From Holdemania massiliensis (GTDB taxonomy: Bacteria; Bacillota_I; Bacilli_A; Erysipelotrichales; Erysipelotrichaceae), in contig NZ_JAKNTK010000001.1 of the NCBI RefSeq assembly GCF_022440805.1, positions 1,736,001-1,800,000 of the forward strand: a stretch of 64,000 nt of DNA, read 5' to 3'. Both the position numbers and the translations under genes were made by a program. Below the pieces are notes generated by a model. It did not search any database. It had not been told where the DNA came from and was given only the letters and a program-made list of their open reading frames with translations. This document shows, piece by piece, positions 1 to 8,807 of this stretch (within the stretch, counting starts at the first letter, position 1; the number at the start of each line of letters is the position of its first letter).

Positions 1-4
1 CTTG

Positions 5-39
5 AAAGATCCTGATCTGACGGATTCGGGATCTTTTTT
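5..39 (+). terminator. intrinsic terminator of an upstream gene
   Basis: An 8-bp stem (AAAGATCC, 5-12, with GGATCTTT, 29-36) runs into a T-tract. It belongs to a gene lying before the window. The next 200 bases hold no convincing gene. Confidence 0.75.
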
Positions 40-235
40 CATGGCAAGACCGATTACAGGCAGATCATGAAAAAAGGAAACAAAATGATGAAAAAGGCAG
101 GCATGGAAGAAGTTTCGCCGAATCTTCACATTCTCCTTTTTTTCCAGAATGGCAGAAAAAGCCTTTTATTTCCAGCTTTTTTGAAAGACCGTAAAGTTTT
201 ATAAATAAACAGTCGGTTAAGCGCTATCAAATTTA

Positions 236-264
236 TTGAAAATCTTTTCATAATTGAGTATAAT
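236..264 (+). promoter_or_regulatory. sigma-A promoter of the ytxG-ytxH-ccpA-like operon
   Basis: TTGAAA at 236-241 and a perfect TATAAT at 259-264 are separated by 17 bases. The start codon of the first gene follows about 19 bases after the -10 box. Confidence 0.8.
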
Positions 265-282
265 ACCATTGAGGTGATTTTG

Positions 283-711
283 ATGGACGAATTGTTGGCG
301 GCCATGTATAAAGTTTCCGTACAGCTGGTTCCGATTCTGGGAGTCGCTGTACTTTGTTTTCTTATTTATTTATTACGCCATTGCGTTACATTTATTAAGG
401 AATTGACGGCTATGGTTCAGAAGGCCGGTTCCGCGATGGAGGGGGTAGATAAAAGCATTGACAAGCTTCAGGCGCCCTTGGACACAGTGGTCCGGCTATC
501 GGGAACGATTGATCAAGTTCAGGAAAGTGCTGTGGGAGCTGTCAAAAATATGGCTGGTTTTATGGCCGGGAATCTCGACAGCGCCAAGGAGGCGGCGGCC
601 GCGCGGACTGCGAAGAAAAGACCGGCGCAGCCGATGGAGCCGACGGTGGTAACCCCAGCGGAAAGTGAAGAACCCATAACTCAAAGTGAAGGAGGAACAG
701 AACATGAGTGA
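283..711 (+). CDS. DUF948 (YtxG-like) membrane protein
   Basis: A 142-residue protein with one hydrophobic segment at about residues 12-36, followed by an amphipathic coiled-coil stretch (about 45-105) and an Ala/Pro/Glu-rich tail. This is the layout of the DUF948 family (Bacillus YtxG). I chose ATG 283 because GAGGTG at 271-276 sits 6 bases upstream; the GTG at 274 lies inside that ribosome site. The stop overlaps the start of the next gene, so the two are translationally coupled. The biochemical role is unknown. The neighbours (YtxH-like protein and CcpA-like regulator) match the Bacillus ytxG-ytxH-ccpA neighbourhood, which is the strongest argument for the family call. Confidence 0.7.
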   Translation: MDELLAAMYKVSVQLVPILGVAVLCFLIYLLRHCVTFIKELTAMVQKAGSAMEGVDKSIDKLQAPLDTVVRLSGTIDQVQESAVGAVKNMAGFMAGNLDSAKEAAAARTAKKRPAQPMEPTVVTPAESEEPITQSEGGTEHE

Positions 712-1393
712 TGAAAACAAAAGAGTAGACGAAGAAGTTGAAAAAACGGTAGAAGATCTGAAAAAGCAGATTGAAGAAATCAATCGGGAAGCGGAAGATG
801 CCGGCAGTCAGCAGTCATCGGAAGTGAAGGAAAAGATTGAAGCGGCCGCAAAGCGGGCGATTGAAATTCTGAATCAGAGCATCGATCAGCTGAAATTGTT
901 GACCGCTCAGGTTCAGGACAGCGACACGTATCGAAAAACAATGAATCAGATTAAAACGGCGGCGGATAAAGCCGTAGCGGAATCGCAGCGGCTGTTTCAT
1001 GAATTGAAGACCGATCCGAAAGTCAACAAAGCGGTAGAGGACATTAAAAAATCGGTGAACGATGTCAGTGAAAAAGTATCAGATTGTGTAAAAAGCGGTC
1101 TGGATGAATTGAAAAGTAATGAAGAACTGATGGAAAAAGTGGATCAGATTAAAGAAGGTACGGCCTCTTTGGTTGAAAAAGGCCAGCGGGCTGTCAAGGA
1201 CTTTACAAGCAAGCCGGAAGTGCATCAGAATATAGAAAAAGCGAAGGACGTGACGATTGATGTTGCTGAAAAGACGGTCGATGCGTTGAAGAACTGGTTA
1301 AGACCGCAGCCGTCTGACGAAGCCGAAGTCCAATCCAAAAATGAGGAAGAAAAGGAGAAGAATGCAGAGCATGAAGAGAGTAACAATCTATGA
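704..1393 (+). CDS. YtxH-like coiled-coil protein
   Basis: A 229-residue, highly charged (Lys/Glu/Asp/Gln-rich) protein with no membrane segment, predicted to be almost entirely helical with repeated heptads. It resembles the apolipoprotein-like/YtxH stress proteins that accompany YtxG in Bacillus. ATG 704 is chosen: GGAGG at 691-695 gives a spacing of 8, whereas the in-frame GTG at 686 would swallow that site. It overlaps the previous gene by 8 bases and its 3' end overlaps the next gene's start. Composition alone would fit many coiled-coil proteins, so the name rests mainly on gene order. Confidence 0.65.
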   Translation: MSDENKRVDEEVEKTVEDLKKQIEEINREAEDAGSQQSSEVKEKIEAAAKRAIEILNQSIDQLKLLTAQVQDSDTYRKTMNQIKTAADKAVAESQRLFHELKTDPKVNKAVEDIKKSVNDVSEKVSDCVKSGLDELKSNEELMEKVDQIKEGTASLVEKGQRAVKDFTSKPEVHQNIEKAKDVTIDVAEKTVDALKNWLRPQPSDEAEVQSKNEEEKEKNAEHEESNNL

Positions 1394-2363
1394 TGTAGCC
1401 AATGAAGCCGGCGTATCTCTGGCCACGGTATCCCGCGTTATTAATGGGAGCAATGTCGTTAAAGGCGGCACAAAGCAAAAGGTCGAGGAAGCCATTGAAA
1501 AACTGGGTTATAAGCCAAACGCGATTGCGCAGGGGCTGGCTCTGCAGAAAACAACGACAATTGCTTTGGTGATTCCGGAAGCAAGCTTTACGTATACCGG
1601 ACAGATCATCAACGGACTTTTGGATGTTGCCAAAATTTATAAATACAACATTATGCTGCATACGACAACCGAAGGCATCAATGAAATTAATGATATCATC
1701 GAAAACATCATTAAGTCCCGTGTTGACGGCGTCGTCATTTATAACGATAAGCTGATGCGGGAAGAACTGAACACCCTGACCAAATACAATGTACCGATTG
1801 TTATCATCGGCAACAAAGTTTCCGATAGCAAGATCAGCTCGGTTTACGTTGACATTGAAAATGCTGTCTATGAGCTCGTTATGAAATACTTAGAGGGCGG
1901 CAAGCGTGATATTGCAATTATTCAGGATCGGAAGAATGGCTATTCAATCGACCAGATGATCCATGGTGCAAAGAAAGCGTATGCGACCAAGGGACTGGAA
2001 TTCAACGGTTATCTGGAAATCCCCGGACAATATCGGACATCCTATGATTTTATGAAGGATTATCTGCAGGAACATAAGCATGATCTGATCATCGCCAATC
2101 GGGATTCCCAGGCGATTGCGGTTGTCAATGCCGCTAAGGAAAACGGCATCGACATTCCAAAGGAAATGGAAATCGTCTGTGTTATTGATACGAAATACAA
2201 TTCGATGATGCGGCCGCAGATTTCCAGCTTTGCGATTCCGTCCTATGATTTGGGTGCGGTTTCGATGCGCGTCATGACCAAGATGCTGCAGGAGAATACT
2301 GACGATATTGATAAGGAAATTGAATTGAGCTATCTGTTTACACCGCGGCAGTCTACTTTGTGA
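1362..2363 (+). CDS. ccpA: LacI-family regulator, probable catabolite control protein A
   Basis: This is a LacI/GalR transcription factor of about 333 residues. The N-terminus has the classic helix-turn-helix (VTIYDVANEAGVS, then LATVSRVINGS) and a hinge helix (YKPNAIAQGLA). The rest is the periplasmic-binding-protein-like effector and dimer domain. The DNA-binding part is close to CcpA, the HPr-Ser-P-dependent regulator of carbon catabolite control in Gram-positives. The gene follows ytxG/ytxH-like genes and precedes tyrS, as ccpA does in Bacillus. The start is either ATG 1362 (AAGGAG at 1352-1357, short spacing of 4) or ATG 1371 (spacing 13). It overlaps the preceding gene by about 30 bases. 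RegR or another LacI paralogue cannot be excluded. Confidence 0.75.
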   Translation: MQSMKRVTIYDVANEAGVSLATVSRVINGSNVVKGGTKQKVEEAIEKLGYKPNAIAQGLALQKTTTIALVIPEASFTYTGQIINGLLDVAKIYKYNIMLHTTTEGINEINDIIENIIKSRVDGVVIYNDKLMREELNTLTKYNVPIVIIGNKVSDSKISSVYVDIENAVYELVMKYLEGGKRDIAIIQDRKNGYSIDQMIHGAKKAYATKGLEFNGYLEIPGQYRTSYDFMKDYLQEHKHDLIIANRDSQAIAVVNAAKENGIDIPKEMEIVCVIDTKYNSMMRPQISSFAIPSYDLGAVSMRVMTKMLQENTDDIDKEIELSYLFTPRQSTL

Positions 2364-2393
2364 TTGACAGGACGGCTGAACTGCGGCTATAAT
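2364..2393 (+). promoter_or_regulatory. sigma-A promoter of tyrS leader
   Basis: A perfect TTGACA at 2364-2369, directly after the stop codon of the LacI gene, and a perfect TATAAT at 2388-2393 are separated by 18 bases. Confidence 0.85.
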
Positions 2394-2399
2394 AGCTCT

Positions 2400-2618
2400 G
2401 ACAGGCTGAGAAGAGAAAGAGTAGCCTTGGAATGCTGAAAGAGAGCCTTTGGTTGGTGTGAAAAGGCAGCAGGAAAAGGGGAATACACCTTGGAGCCGCC
2501 TATGGCAAAGATAGGCCGCGGACTTCGGCGTTATGAAGAAGAGCATATCCTTGAAAATCAGGATATGAATTAAGGTGGTACCGCGCAAAGACGTCCTTGA
2601 ATGAGGCGTCTTTTTTTA
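2400..2618 (+). ncRNA. tyrosine-specific T-box leader
   Basis: This is a T-box riboswitch that reads the charging state of tRNA-Tyr. The T-box core AAGGTGGTACCGCG lies at 2572-2585. It is followed by a terminator whose arms are AAAGACGTC (2587-2595) and GGCGTCTTT (2605-2613) with a T-run. In stem I the sequence GGGGAATACACC places a UAC tyrosine specifier at 2484-2486, which agrees with the downstream tyrS. Uncharged tRNA-Tyr should favour the antiterminator and raise tyrS expression. Confidence 0.93.
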
Positions 2619-2640
2619 TTTTTGAAGGAGGAAAAATACA

Positions 2641-3870
2641 ATGGGTATCTATGAAGAATTAGAGTGGCGGGGATTGATTAAGGATGTCAGTTCACCGCAG
2701 CTGCGGGAAAAACTGAATGCCGGAGGCATGACATTCTATATCGGCACAGATCCGACGGGCGATAGTCTGCATATCGGACATTTCTCATCCTTTCTGATCA
2801 GCAAGCGTTTAAAAGATGCCGGTCATAATCCAATTCTGTTGGTTGGCGGGGGCACCGGTTTGATCGGCGATCCCAAACCGGACAGCGAACGGCCGATGGT
2901 GACGAAAGAGGAAGTCAATCACAATTTTGAATGCCTGAAGAAGCAGGCTCAGAACTTATTTGGTTTTGAAGTCGTCAACAATTATGATTGGTATAAAGAT
3001 ATCAACTTTATCGATTTTCTGCGTGACTACGGCAAATATTTCAATATCAATTACATGCTGAACAAGGATATCGTACGCCGCCGGTTGGATGCCGGGATTA
3101 CCTACACCGAATTTTCTTATATGCTGATGCAGGCAATGGATTTCTGGTGGCTGCATGAAAACAAGAACTGTACGCTGCAGGTAGCCGGTCAGGATCAGTG
3201 GGGCAATATTACCGCCGGAATTGAACTGATCCGCAAAAAGACCGGACAGGAAGCCTATGGATTTACAATGCCGTTATTGACAAAATCCGACGGAACGAAG
3301 TTTGGCAAAACCAACGGGCATGCGATCTGGCTGGATATCAACAAGACTTCAGCGTATGAAATGTACCAGTTCTTCATCAATTCTGAGGACAGCAAGGTCA
3401 TTGATTACCTGAAGTTCCTGACGTTCTTAAGCCGCGAAGAAATTGAAGCGCTGGAAGAAAAGAACCGCACACAGCCGCATCTGCGGGAAGCACACAAGGC
3501 TTTGGCAAAAGAGGTCATTACCTTTGTACATGGCGAAGAAGCCTACAACACGGCGATTAAAATTGCTCAGACCTTGTTTGGCGGCAATCTTCAGGATCTG
3601 ACAGTCGATGAGCTGAAACAGGGTGTTTCCGATATGCCGCGCTTTGTCATTGAAGACAAGCAGCCGTTAATCGAGGTACTGGTAAACTGCGGAATTGCCA
3701 AAAGCAAGCGCGAAGGCCGCGAATGGATTGTTGGCGGTTCCATCCAGGTCAATGGGGAAAAGGTCACGGATCCGATGACGCCGGTCTGCCGCAGCGAAGC
3801 GTTTGACCAGGAATTTACGATTCTGCGCAAAGGCAAAAAGAACTATTTCGTCTGCGATTTTAATCAATAA
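2641..3870 (+). CDS. tyrS: tyrosyl-tRNA synthetase
   Basis: A 409-residue class I aminoacyl-tRNA synthetase charging tRNA-Tyr. The HIGH-type signature appears as DSLHIGHFSS near residue 43, after the TyrRS motif YIGTDPTGDS. The tyrosine pocket motif YMLMQAMDFWWL and GQDQWGNI lie near residues 160-190. The KMSKS loop is represented by KFGKTNG near residue 220. The C-terminal 70 residues form an S4 RNA-binding domain (AKSKREGREWIVGGSIQVNG). The length is typical of bacterial TyrRS. AGGAGG lies 8 bases upstream of the ATG. Expression is under the T-box leader directly upstream. Confidence 0.97.
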   Translation: MGIYEELEWRGLIKDVSSPQLREKLNAGGMTFYIGTDPTGDSLHIGHFSSFLISKRLKDAGHNPILLVGGGTGLIGDPKPDSERPMVTKEEVNHNFECLKKQAQNLFGFEVVNNYDWYKDINFIDFLRDYGKYFNINYMLNKDIVRRRLDAGITYTEFSYMLMQAMDFWWLHENKNCTLQVAGQDQWGNITAGIELIRKKTGQEAYGFTMPLLTKSDGTKFGKTNGHAIWLDINKTSAYEMYQFFINSEDSKVIDYLKFLTFLSREEIEALEEKNRTQPHLREAHKALAKEVITFVHGEEAYNTAIKIAQTLFGGNLQDLTVDELKQGVSDMPRFVIEDKQPLIEVLVNCGIAKSKREGREWIVGGSIQVNGEKVTDPMTPVCRSEAFDQEFTILRKGKKNYFVCDFNQ

Positions 3871-3893
3871 GAGAATTGCGAAAAGTAAATGAG

Positions 3894-3929
3894 AGCGATG
3901 CTTCCTGCGACGAAAGTATCGCTTTTTTT
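3894..3929 (+). terminator. intrinsic terminator of tyrS
   Basis: An AGCGATGC/GTATCGCT hairpin (3894-3901 and 3916-3922) is followed by a T-run. Confidence 0.75.
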
Positions 3930-4016
3930 ATGATTCTTAAACCTTTATTTTCACCCTGAATTTTGATTCTTAAACGTAAAATTGACTAAATTCACTTCGG
4001 TCTAGAAATAAAAATA

Positions 4017-4045
4017 TTGTCAGGATTTGTAACAAATGTTATGAT
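4017..4045 (+). promoter_or_regulatory. sigma-A promoter of the transglutaminase-domain gene
   Basis: TTGTCA (4017-4022) and TATGAT (4040-4045) have 17 bases between them. This leaves an unusually long leader of about 150 bases before the ATG at 4205. Confidence 0.65.
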
Positions 4046-4076
4046 TAATTTAACATTCCAAGCAGGATGATGAAAG

Positions 4077-4099
4077 TCAGTGAAGCACTGAGTTTTTTT
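4077..4099 (+). terminator. leader hairpin with T-run (possible attenuator)
   Basis: Within the leader of the next gene, TCAGTG and CACTGA form a 6-bp stem with a 3-base loop (4077-4091), followed after one G by seven T residues. It starts only about 25 bases after the expected transcription start, so it could terminate transcription before the gene. The rest of 3930-4204 shows no gene and matches no riboswitch I recognise. Confidence 0.4.
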
Positions 4100-4204
4100 C
4101 TAGCTCGGTGGTTATAAAAAAGATTTAAATATAACGAGTTGATGGAAAACTGCCTTTTATAGGTCTGCTTGAGGATTCAATAACAGAGAGGAAGAAAAGG
4201 GGAA

Positions 4205-7200
4205 ATGACCAAACGTATATTTAAGGCTGGAATTGCTTTGCTTTTAGCCCTGTCTTGTGTAACGATGACAAAGCAAAGTATTCATGCCGAAACGAACAAT
4301 GATGAATACCATGCCTACTACCGCAAACAATTAAATGAGGAAAATGAGCGGATCTTCTACAATGCTCTGTTGGAATTATATCTCAATGGAAATTTGAAGG
4401 AAGGCGTTTGTTCTTATGATGTGACGCTGCAGTTAGGCCAGGCTGAATTAAGCCGATATGCTGATGGGGATTTGGCTTTAGCCCGACAATTCCAAAATGC
4501 TCGGGATGCTTTCATGGGGGATTATGCCGAAATCTTTTATGTCGATTGGTCGAAGATTTCGCTGCGGGTCGGCAGTGATGGGCATGGCTATGTAGCCAAC
4601 GTGGGAAACGGCGGTTATGCAGATCTTTATAAGGATTCCCGTTTATCCAGTGCGGACTCGATCGAAAATATGGAAGCACAGTTAAATTCCGCGGTCAGTT
4701 CGCTTACTGAGCAAGCTCGTTCTTACGCCACTCGGCAGGAACAAATTCGCTTTGTTCACGATGCGATTGTAGAGCGTGTAGACTACACTTATCGGGAAGA
4801 GGCATCAGCGGAGGCGGCACCGCATGTTGATGATACCGTGGGAGCTTTCGTTTTTGGCCAGGCTTGGTGCGAGGGCTATGCCCGTGCTTTTAAGATGGTG
4901 ATGGATCGTCTGGAGATTCCTTCCGTTTTAGTCATCGGCGGCGGCATTCGCTCTTCGGAAACCGCTTCTTCAACGCCGATCGTGGAAAACCACATGTGGA
5001 ATGATGTGCAGATGGAGGATGGACAATGGTATGCGGTGGATGTCACCTTTGATGACCCGATCTCCGGCAATACCGTCAGCCGCGATAAGTTCTTGCTGAA
5101 AGGTTCGGATTTTTTCTATGCCCAGCACAAAGAAACCGGAGAATTGTCACAGGGCGGCAAAACGTTTGCTTATCCCACCTTATCTCTATCTAATTATGGT
5201 GAAGTTCAAGCAGAAGAAGAATCAAAAATAAAAATCCTGGTAACCAATGGAGAAACTGCCAGTGAAGAAGGGACAGACGGACTGATCTCCTATACAGAAT
5301 TCCTGTTTGAATATGACGGGATGACGGAAGCTCAGATGCAAGAAAAAGGGATGCGCTGGGCTGTCAGAAGTCAATATAAGGATGAACAGGGAGAGCTGCA
5401 GTATTCTGCGTGGATCGGCTTAAACAGCTATGGAGATTTTGAAAATTCCAGCTATATCCGCATTGATTATAATGATCAGAGTGCCCATGTTCTGGGATAT
5501 GAATTTGCCGTAACGACGAATTTACAGGATGAAATCAATTTGGATGTGAATGAGTCCAATCTGGTGGAGCTCAGTGATTTATATGCGGTGAATGATCAAC
5601 ATGCCTATCGGACACGGCCGTGGATCATTTCTGCCAGTCCTGATCCACGCAGCGTCTACTATGGTGGGAAGACCAAAGTTACACTGGTTTATGATTCACC
5701 GCTGGTGACCGTCGAAGGCATCGAACCCCATTTGGAGGTCACAACCGAGTATTCCAATCCCAATTTCAGCGTAGACAACCTGCAATGGGAAAATACAACC
5801 CAGATCATTTCAAATCTTAATGGTGAACGCGAACAGGAAGTCTGCATTGTCACCTTTGATTTTACGCCGGATATGAGCTATAACTATTCCGGTACCGGGT
5901 ATACCTTCAATTTAGTCGGATTAGTTGGCAAGGCTAACGGATCTGTTCCAAAAGCTTATTCTCTAAGGCGGCAGGAATACAGTTTGTCTGTTGCACCTTG
6001 TCCATTAAGAACACCGCCGGACAGCCGGTTATTAAGTGCTTATCCTAAACCAGCGATGTCTTCTTATCCATATGATATGTTTGAAGATCCAACCGGTTCT
6101 TTGATCCAAACGACGCAGGGAAGTATTGGCTTATCCTTAATTGCTTCAAAAGTAAGTGAAGAGAACGAAGCCGCTCTGGATTCGGCACTTGCTTCTTCGG
6201 GAATTCATGTTGCTGATAGTTCGCTGGTGAAAGAATATCAAACTTATGATCTGGCAATTTCCTGCAAGGGGACAAGATTGTCTATCAAAAAAGGAAACAA
6301 GCTGACGATTGCGCTGCCTTATCCCAATGGTTTCGATCCGCGAACAATGCAGGGTGTGACGTTTGAAGCTTATCACTTTACAGAGCAGCCGGAAGGCTCA
6401 GGGCAATATGTTGCTGAGAAACTGATCTGCAATGCAACTGAAACGGGACTGTGGGTGATCGTGAATAGTTTCAGTCCATTTGCGGTGGTGATGGTTGACA
6501 GTGCAAAGGCGCCGAAATCCGAACCTGTCCTGTCTGTTAATACGAATGAAGTGATGGCTTCCGTTCAGATTGAAGGAAGCAGCGCACTTCCGGCTGCTAC
6601 GGTTTTAGAGCCGCTGGATACGGAGAAGACGGTTATTTTAAACGCAAAAGAAGGCTATATTTTGGATGCGCTGATGGTCAATGGGACACGCTTAGAGTCG
6701 TCGCAGTTTGAAAGCAGCGAAACGGATTCCTCTGCTCAGTATCGTGTTACGATCGCTGCCGGGAATCAGGATGTTGCGATGACGGCAGCGTTTAAAGCAC
6801 GAACCGTTGCTGAAAAAGAAGCCGAAGAAGGTTTTGAAGTTATTTTGCCGATCGTGGATAAGCCGCAGCTTCCGGAAACTCCAAGCACGCCAGGGACATC
6901 GCAGGATTCTGCATCGAATTCAGAAAATCTTCCGCAGAATGAATCGGGAATCAGTTCGCTGGTCATTTCTCCAAATCAAAAGACCTCATATGTTCCATCA
7001 AAGACACAAACGAAGGAAACCGCGGATCCGACGGATGAACCCACAGTGCATCCGGAGGCATCGGCTGAAAGCCAGCCTCAGGCAACGCCGAAGAACACAG
7101 CTGTGCCGTCTGTCAATGCCGATGCTAAGACAGAGAAGAACTCAAAGTCAAATTCCATTTGGCCTTGGGTCATCGGGGGTGCGGCAGTGCTCCTGCTGGC

Positions 7201-7249
7201 CGGTGCAGCCTGCTTTTTCATCAAAAACTATGTAACGGACAAAGAATAA
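4205..7249 (+). CDS. secreted, membrane-anchored transglutaminase-domain protein
   Basis: A 1014-residue cell-surface protein. Residues 1-28 are a signal peptide (KAGIALLLALSCVTM, cleavage near HAE). A transglutaminase-like cysteine-protease fold spans about residues 160-290. The probable triad is Cys in AWCEGYARAF (near 223), His in ENHMWNDVQ (near 262) and Asp in YAVDVTFDDP (near 279). A beta-rich middle follows, then a Bacteroides-type InlB/MBG-like end, a Pro/Thr/Ser-rich linker (about 890-980) and a C-terminal transmembrane helix (WPWVIGGAAVLLLAGAACFF) ending in a short charged tail. No LPXTG sorting signal is seen, so the anchor is the helix itself. The gene stands alone behind its own promoter and leader hairpin. 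The substrate is unknown; cross-linking or proteolysis at the cell wall is possible. Confidence 0.75.
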   Translation: MTKRIFKAGIALLLALSCVTMTKQSIHAETNNDEYHAYYRKQLNEENERIFYNALLELYLNGNLKEGVCSYDVTLQLGQAELSRYADGDLALARQFQNARDAFMGDYAEIFYVDWSKISLRVGSDGHGYVANVGNGGYADLYKDSRLSSADSIENMEAQLNSAVSSLTEQARSYATRQEQIRFVHDAIVERVDYTYREEASAEAAPHVDDTVGAFVFGQAWCEGYARAFKMVMDRLEIPSVLVIGGGIRSSETASSTPIVENHMWNDVQMEDGQWYAVDVTFDDPISGNTVSRDKFLLKGSDFFYAQHKETGELSQGGKTFAYPTLSLSNYGEVQAEEESKIKILVTNGETASEEGTDGLISYTEFLFEYDGMTEAQMQEKGMRWAVRSQYKDEQGELQYSAWIGLNSYGDFENSSYIRIDYNDQSAHVLGYEFAVTTNLQDEINLDVNESNLVELSDLYAVNDQHAYRTRPWIISASPDPRSVYYGGKTKVTLVYDSPLVTVEGIEPHLEVTTEYSNPNFSVDNLQWENTTQIISNLNGEREQEVCIVTFDFTPDMSYNYSGTGYTFNLVGLVGKANGSVPKAYSLRRQEYSLSVAPCPLRTPPDSRLLSAYPKPAMSSYPYDMFEDPTGSLIQTTQGSIGLSLIASKVSEENEAALDSALASSGIHVADSSLVKEYQTYDLAISCKGTRLSIKKGNKLTIALPYPNGFDPRTMQGVTFEAYHFTEQPEGSGQYVAEKLICNATETGLWVIVNSFSPFAVVMVDSAKAPKSEPVLSVNTNEVMASVQIEGSSALPAATVLEPLDTEKTVILNAKEGYILDALMVNGTRLESSQFESSETDSSAQYRVTIAAGNQDVAMTAAFKARTVAEKEAEEGFEVILPIVDKPQLPETPSTPGTSQDSASNSENLPQNESGISSLVISPNQKTSYVPSKTQTKETADPTDEPTVHPEASAESQPQATPKNTAVPSVNADAKTEKNSKSNSIWPWVIGGAAVLLLAGAACFFIKNYVTDKE

Positions 7250-7289
7250 ATCTAAAAAGCAAAAGCAGAAAGACAGAATGATTGATTTA

Positions 7290-7312
7290 CCCCCTGTCAA
7301 GTAGACAGGGGG
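7290..7312 (+). terminator. perfect 9-bp hairpin after the surface protein gene
   Basis: CCCCCTGTC and GACAGGGGG pair perfectly around a 5-base loop (AAGTA). No T-run follows directly; the nearest is at about 7337. It may act as a weak terminator, a 3' stabiliser or a protein site. Confidence 0.45.
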
Positions 7313-7378
7313 CAGATCATTGCATACTTAGTTTCTGTTTTTTTTATTGCAAAGCAGAGGAGGGAACACAGGATCAGG

Positions 7379-7406
7379 AACCCTTCTTTTTTTCCTTCAT
7401 AGAATG
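7379..7406 (+). promoter_or_regulatory. possible sigma-K promoter of dpaA
   Basis: AACC at 7379-7382 matches the mACm -35 element. CATAGAATG at 7398-7406 matches all but the last base of CATAnnnTA. The spacing is 15 instead of the usual 16. Dipicolinate synthase genes are under sigma-K in Bacillus, so the match is plausible, but the motif is short and degenerate. Confidence 0.35.
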
Positions 7407-7428
7407 GGATACAAGAGGAGGTGCATCC

Positions 7429-8232
7429 ATGAAAGCGGTCGTGTTTGTGAATGACCAGCGTATGGAAATTATCATTCAACGTTTACGGTCGGCAGGGATT
7501 CAGGTTCAGGAAGGCCGATGTGAAAAAGACATGGAACAGATCGAACGGATGGCAGGCAGAATCGATCTGGTTATTTTGCCGATTCAAGGCGTCAGTGACG
7601 ACGGATTTATCGAATTGAAAAAAAGGGGCTACTGCATGAAGGCTTTTTTTGCGGCGCTGCGCAAAGAAACCTTAATTTTTACAGGGGTGATTACACCGTA
7701 TATTAAAAAACTGCCGCAGACGGTAATCTCGTTGTTGGCACGGGAAGAAGTCATCTCGGCCAACGCTGCCTTAACGGCTGAAGGTATTTTGGCCATGATC
7801 ATTCAGAACACACCGCGTTCCCTGGCGGAATATCGCTATGATGTGATCGGTTTTGGGCATTGCGGACGAGCCATCGCCCAGTTGCTTGATTGTCTGAAGC
7901 TCAAAGTGAGAATTGTTTCAGCGCACTCTCATCCCGAGTGTGCGGATCTGCCTTATGATTTCATCAGTCTGCCGCAGTGGCAGTTTCAGCAGCCCTGGCC
8001 GGTCGTCATCAATACTGCGCCGGTAGAGGTCATCAACGATGCTATGGTAGCCCTCTGGCAGGACAAGCCGTTGATCATTGATATTGCCTCTCGTGCCGCA
8101 GGGGTCAATGAACGTGTTTATAAGCGCAAAGATACACAGGTGATCGCGGCTCCGCCGCTGCCGGGACTTGTGGCGTGGCAGAGCGCCGGTGAAATCTTGG
8201 CGGATGTGATTTTGAAAGAGGTGAAACGATGA
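7429..8232 (+). CDS. dpaA: dipicolinate synthase subunit A
   Basis: A 267-residue NAD(P)-binding protein homologous to SpoVFA. With DpaB it converts a dihydrodipicolinate-pathway intermediate to dipicolinic acid in the mother cell; dipicolinate is then loaded into the spore core. A Rossmann glycine-rich motif (VIGFGHCGRAIAQLL) lies near residue 142. The C-terminus has IIDIASRAAGV and APPLPGLVAWQSAGEI, typical of DpaA. ATG 7429 is preceded by GAGGAGGTG; an upstream in-frame extension has no ribosome site and is rejected. The 3' end overlaps dpaB by 4 bases. First gene of a five-gene sporulation operon. Confidence 0.92.
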   Translation: MKAVVFVNDQRMEIIIQRLRSAGIQVQEGRCEKDMEQIERMAGRIDLVILPIQGVSDDGFIELKKRGYCMKAFFAALRKETLIFTGVITPYIKKLPQTVISLLAREEVISANAALTAEGILAMIIQNTPRSLAEYRYDVIGFGHCGRAIAQLLDCLKLKVRIVSAHSHPECADLPYDFISLPQWQFQQPWPVVINTAPVEVINDAMVALWQDKPLIIDIASRAAGVNERVYKRKDTQVIAAPPLPGLVAWQSAGEILADVILKEVKR

Positions 8233-8807
8233 AATTGTTATGGGGAATGTGCGGCTCTTTCTGCAATCATGCCGCCGTAATTGAACAGCTGCGGGATATG
8301 GTCCAGCGCTGGCCGATCACGATGATCGTCAGTGAAAACACAGCCCAGCTCGATACCCGCTTTGGACCCGCCTGTGAACGTATGGAGCTGCTGGAAACAC
8401 TGAGCACCCGTCCGGTAATGACGACTTTGCAGGAAGCAGAGCGGACCGGCCCGATTGATCATTTTGACGCGATGATCATTGCGCCGATCACGGCAACCGA
8501 GCTGAACAAGCTGACACTGGGAATTTATGACACGCCGATTACACTGGCCGCCAAGGCACTGCTGCGCAATCAGAAGCCATTGGTGCTGGGGATTGCTTCC
8601 AATGATTTTCTGGGGCTTTCCGGCGTGAATCTTCTGCGTTTGAAACAGCTTCGGCATATCTTTTTCGTGCCGTTTGGACAAGATGATTATGTCCATAAGC
8701 CAAACAGTCTGGTCAGCGACTGGAAGCAGATCGAAGCCGCGTTGTGCGCGGCGCTGGAAGACCGGCAGCTTCAGCCGTTGTTATTGGAAGGGAAGGGATC
8801 ACAATGA
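8229..8807 (+). CDS. dpaB: dipicolinate synthase subunit B
   Basis: A 192-residue flavoprotein-fold protein of the SpoVFB type, partner of DpaA. The N-terminus LLWGMCGSFCNH is the nucleotide-binding loop of the flavoprotein family. The central IIAPITATELNKLTLGIYDTP matches the conserved DpaB/PPC-decarboxylase-like core. The C-terminal FFVPFGQDDYVHKPNSLV is characteristic of DpaB. It overlaps dpaA by ATGA and overlaps dapA by 4 bases, so the three genes are tightly coupled. Presence of both subunits argues that the organism makes heat-resistant endospores. Confidence 0.92.
   Translation: MKLLWGMCGSFCNHAAVIEQLRDMVQRWPITMIVSENTAQLDTRFGPACERMELLETLSTRPVMTTLQEAERTGPIDHFDAMIIAPITATELNKLTLGIYDTPITLAAKALLRNQKPLVLGIASNDFLGLSGVNLLRLKQLRHIFFVPFGQDDYVHKPNSLVSDWKQIEAALCAALEDRQLQPLLLEGKGSQ

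Noticed and set aside
6807..7235. 142-codon frame inside the transglutaminase gene
   Set aside because: Arg/Ser-rich shadow frame of the Pro/Ser/Thr-rich linker; no start signal.
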